NCBI GenBank assembly: GCA_902610315.1
Contig: CACLVA010000003.1
Span: forward strand, 1-64,000
Source of the DNA: an uncultured Pelagibacteraceae bacterium
Lineage (GTDB): Bacteria; Pseudomonadota; Alphaproteobacteria; Pelagibacterales; Pelagibacteraceae
DNA length: 64,000 nucleotides
Reading direction: 5' to 3'
Shown here: one piece after another, positions 63,533 to 64,000 of the stretch
Position numbering within the stretch: position 1 is the first letter of the stretch
Layout of the letters: every line of letters starts with the position of its first letter
Notes under the pieces: model-generated
The model's input: only the letters and a program-made list of their open reading frames with translations
Told to the model about the DNA's origin: nothing
Database searches by the model: none
Made by a program: the position numbers and the translations under genes

Positions 63533-64000
63533 GCTAAAAAAAATTCTGATAATTGATTTTGGTTCACAATTTACTCAATTAATTGCAAGAAGAATAAGAG
63601 AACTTGGAGTATTTTCAGAAATTATAAGTCATAAGAATGTAAAAAATATAGATCAAAATGAATTATTTGGCCTGATTCTTTCTGGCGGTCCATTAAATGT
63701 TTACCAAAATAAGAAAATAAAATTAAATAAAAATATTTTTACATTTGATTGTCCAATATTAGGTATTTGTTTTGGTCATCAAATGATATCCAAATTTTAT
63801 GGAGGTCGCGTAAAAAGTTCTAGAATAAGAGAATTTGGTTTAGCAAAGATTAAAAAAACAAAAAATTCTATTTTAATAAAGAATTTTTTTGATAAAAAAA
63901 ATCTGAATAATGTTTGGATGAGCCATGCTGATCATGTAACAAAAATCCCAAAAAATTTTAAAAAAATTGCCTCAACAAAAGATTCTAAATATACAATTAT
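63516..64000 (+). CDS. guaA: GMP synthase (glutamine-hydrolysing), partial (3' end outside window)
   Basis: This ORF is not in the track. I read it from ATG 63516: [39 protein letters not shown] and [16 protein letters not shown]. This is a class I glutamine amidotransferase domain with the catalytic Cys in GICFGHQ. GuaA turns XMP into GMP, the step after guaB. It overlaps the TPR gene by 17 bp. The window ends in the amidotransferase domain, so the synthetase half is not seen. Confidence 0.95.
   Translation, partial: MKRLTKLKKILIIDFGSQFTQLIARRIRELGVFSEIISHKNVKNIDQNELFGLILSGGPLNVYQNKKIKLNKNIFTFDCPILGICFGHQMISKFYGGRVKSSRIREFGLAKIKKTKNSILIKNFFDKKNLNNVWMSHADHVTKIPKNFKKIASTKDSKYTI

Overview
The window is AT-rich, gene-dense DNA with very short spacers, many overlapping start/stop codons and alphaproteobacterial protein types: single-cysteine DksA, a GTTC-N7-GTTC SOS box and a QVHFR-type dihydroorotase. 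It also has a proteorhodopsin followed by ferredoxin and ferredoxin reductase genes. Together these suggest a SAR11-clade (Candidatus Pelagibacter-like) marine bacterium. The proteorhodopsin has Gln at the spectral-tuning site, which points to blue, open-ocean light. The organism assignment is inference from gene content; no database search was run.

Layout. 1-7.7 kb: NAD synthesis (nadC partial, nadA), a tRNA-Leu(GAG), a small cupin, ygfZ, a dihydroorotase, a two-gene sugar/glycan pair and a propionyl/acetyl-CoA synthetase. 7.8-11.1 kb: proteorhodopsin with its own terminator, then ferredoxin, FNR-type reductase, a GST-like protein and dksA. 11.1-13.5 kb: a GT39/GT2 glycan operon with a 42-aa membrane ORF coupled between the two. 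13.5-15.7 kb: an ammonium transporter fused to a SpoIIE-type phosphatase. 15.7-24.4 kb: umuDC with an SOS box, tandem GFA-fold proteins, a glycerate-kinase-like P-loop protein, a TolC-like channel, recA and alaS.

24.4-57.7 kb is almost entirely a type IV pilus / MSHA-like locus with an embedded signalling system. Machinery genes are pilD, a PilM-PilN fusion, pilO, pilP, pilQ, pilB, pilC, two pilins, a pilT-like ATPase, minor pilins of FimT/PilV/PilW/PilX type and a 1620-aa PilY1. Interleaved with them are a GAF-SpoIIE phosphatase, a CHASE2-SpoIIE phosphatase, an RsbW-like kinase and two STAS (RsbV-like) proteins. There is also a FecR-domain protein with a long lysine-rich tail, a TPR/beta-barrel protein and two tandem propeller/barrel surface proteins. 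Upstream of the pilM gene is a 543-bp gene-free stretch. It carries eight copies of an 11-bp motif (TTGTGTTAGAG or its complement), many spaced 21-22 bp apart, followed by a perfect 24-bp palindrome.

57.7-64 kb: icd, psd and pssA (phosphatidylethanolamine synthesis), a glycosyltransferase-like gene, rlmE, a short IMP dehydrogenase with no CBS module, a TPR protein and the start of guaA.

The most interesting proposal is a partner-switching circuit. Three sensor-phosphatases (ammonium channel, GAF, CHASE2) could converge on two STAS antagonists and one kinase lying inside the pilus locus. No sigma factor is encoded in the window, so the output is unknown.
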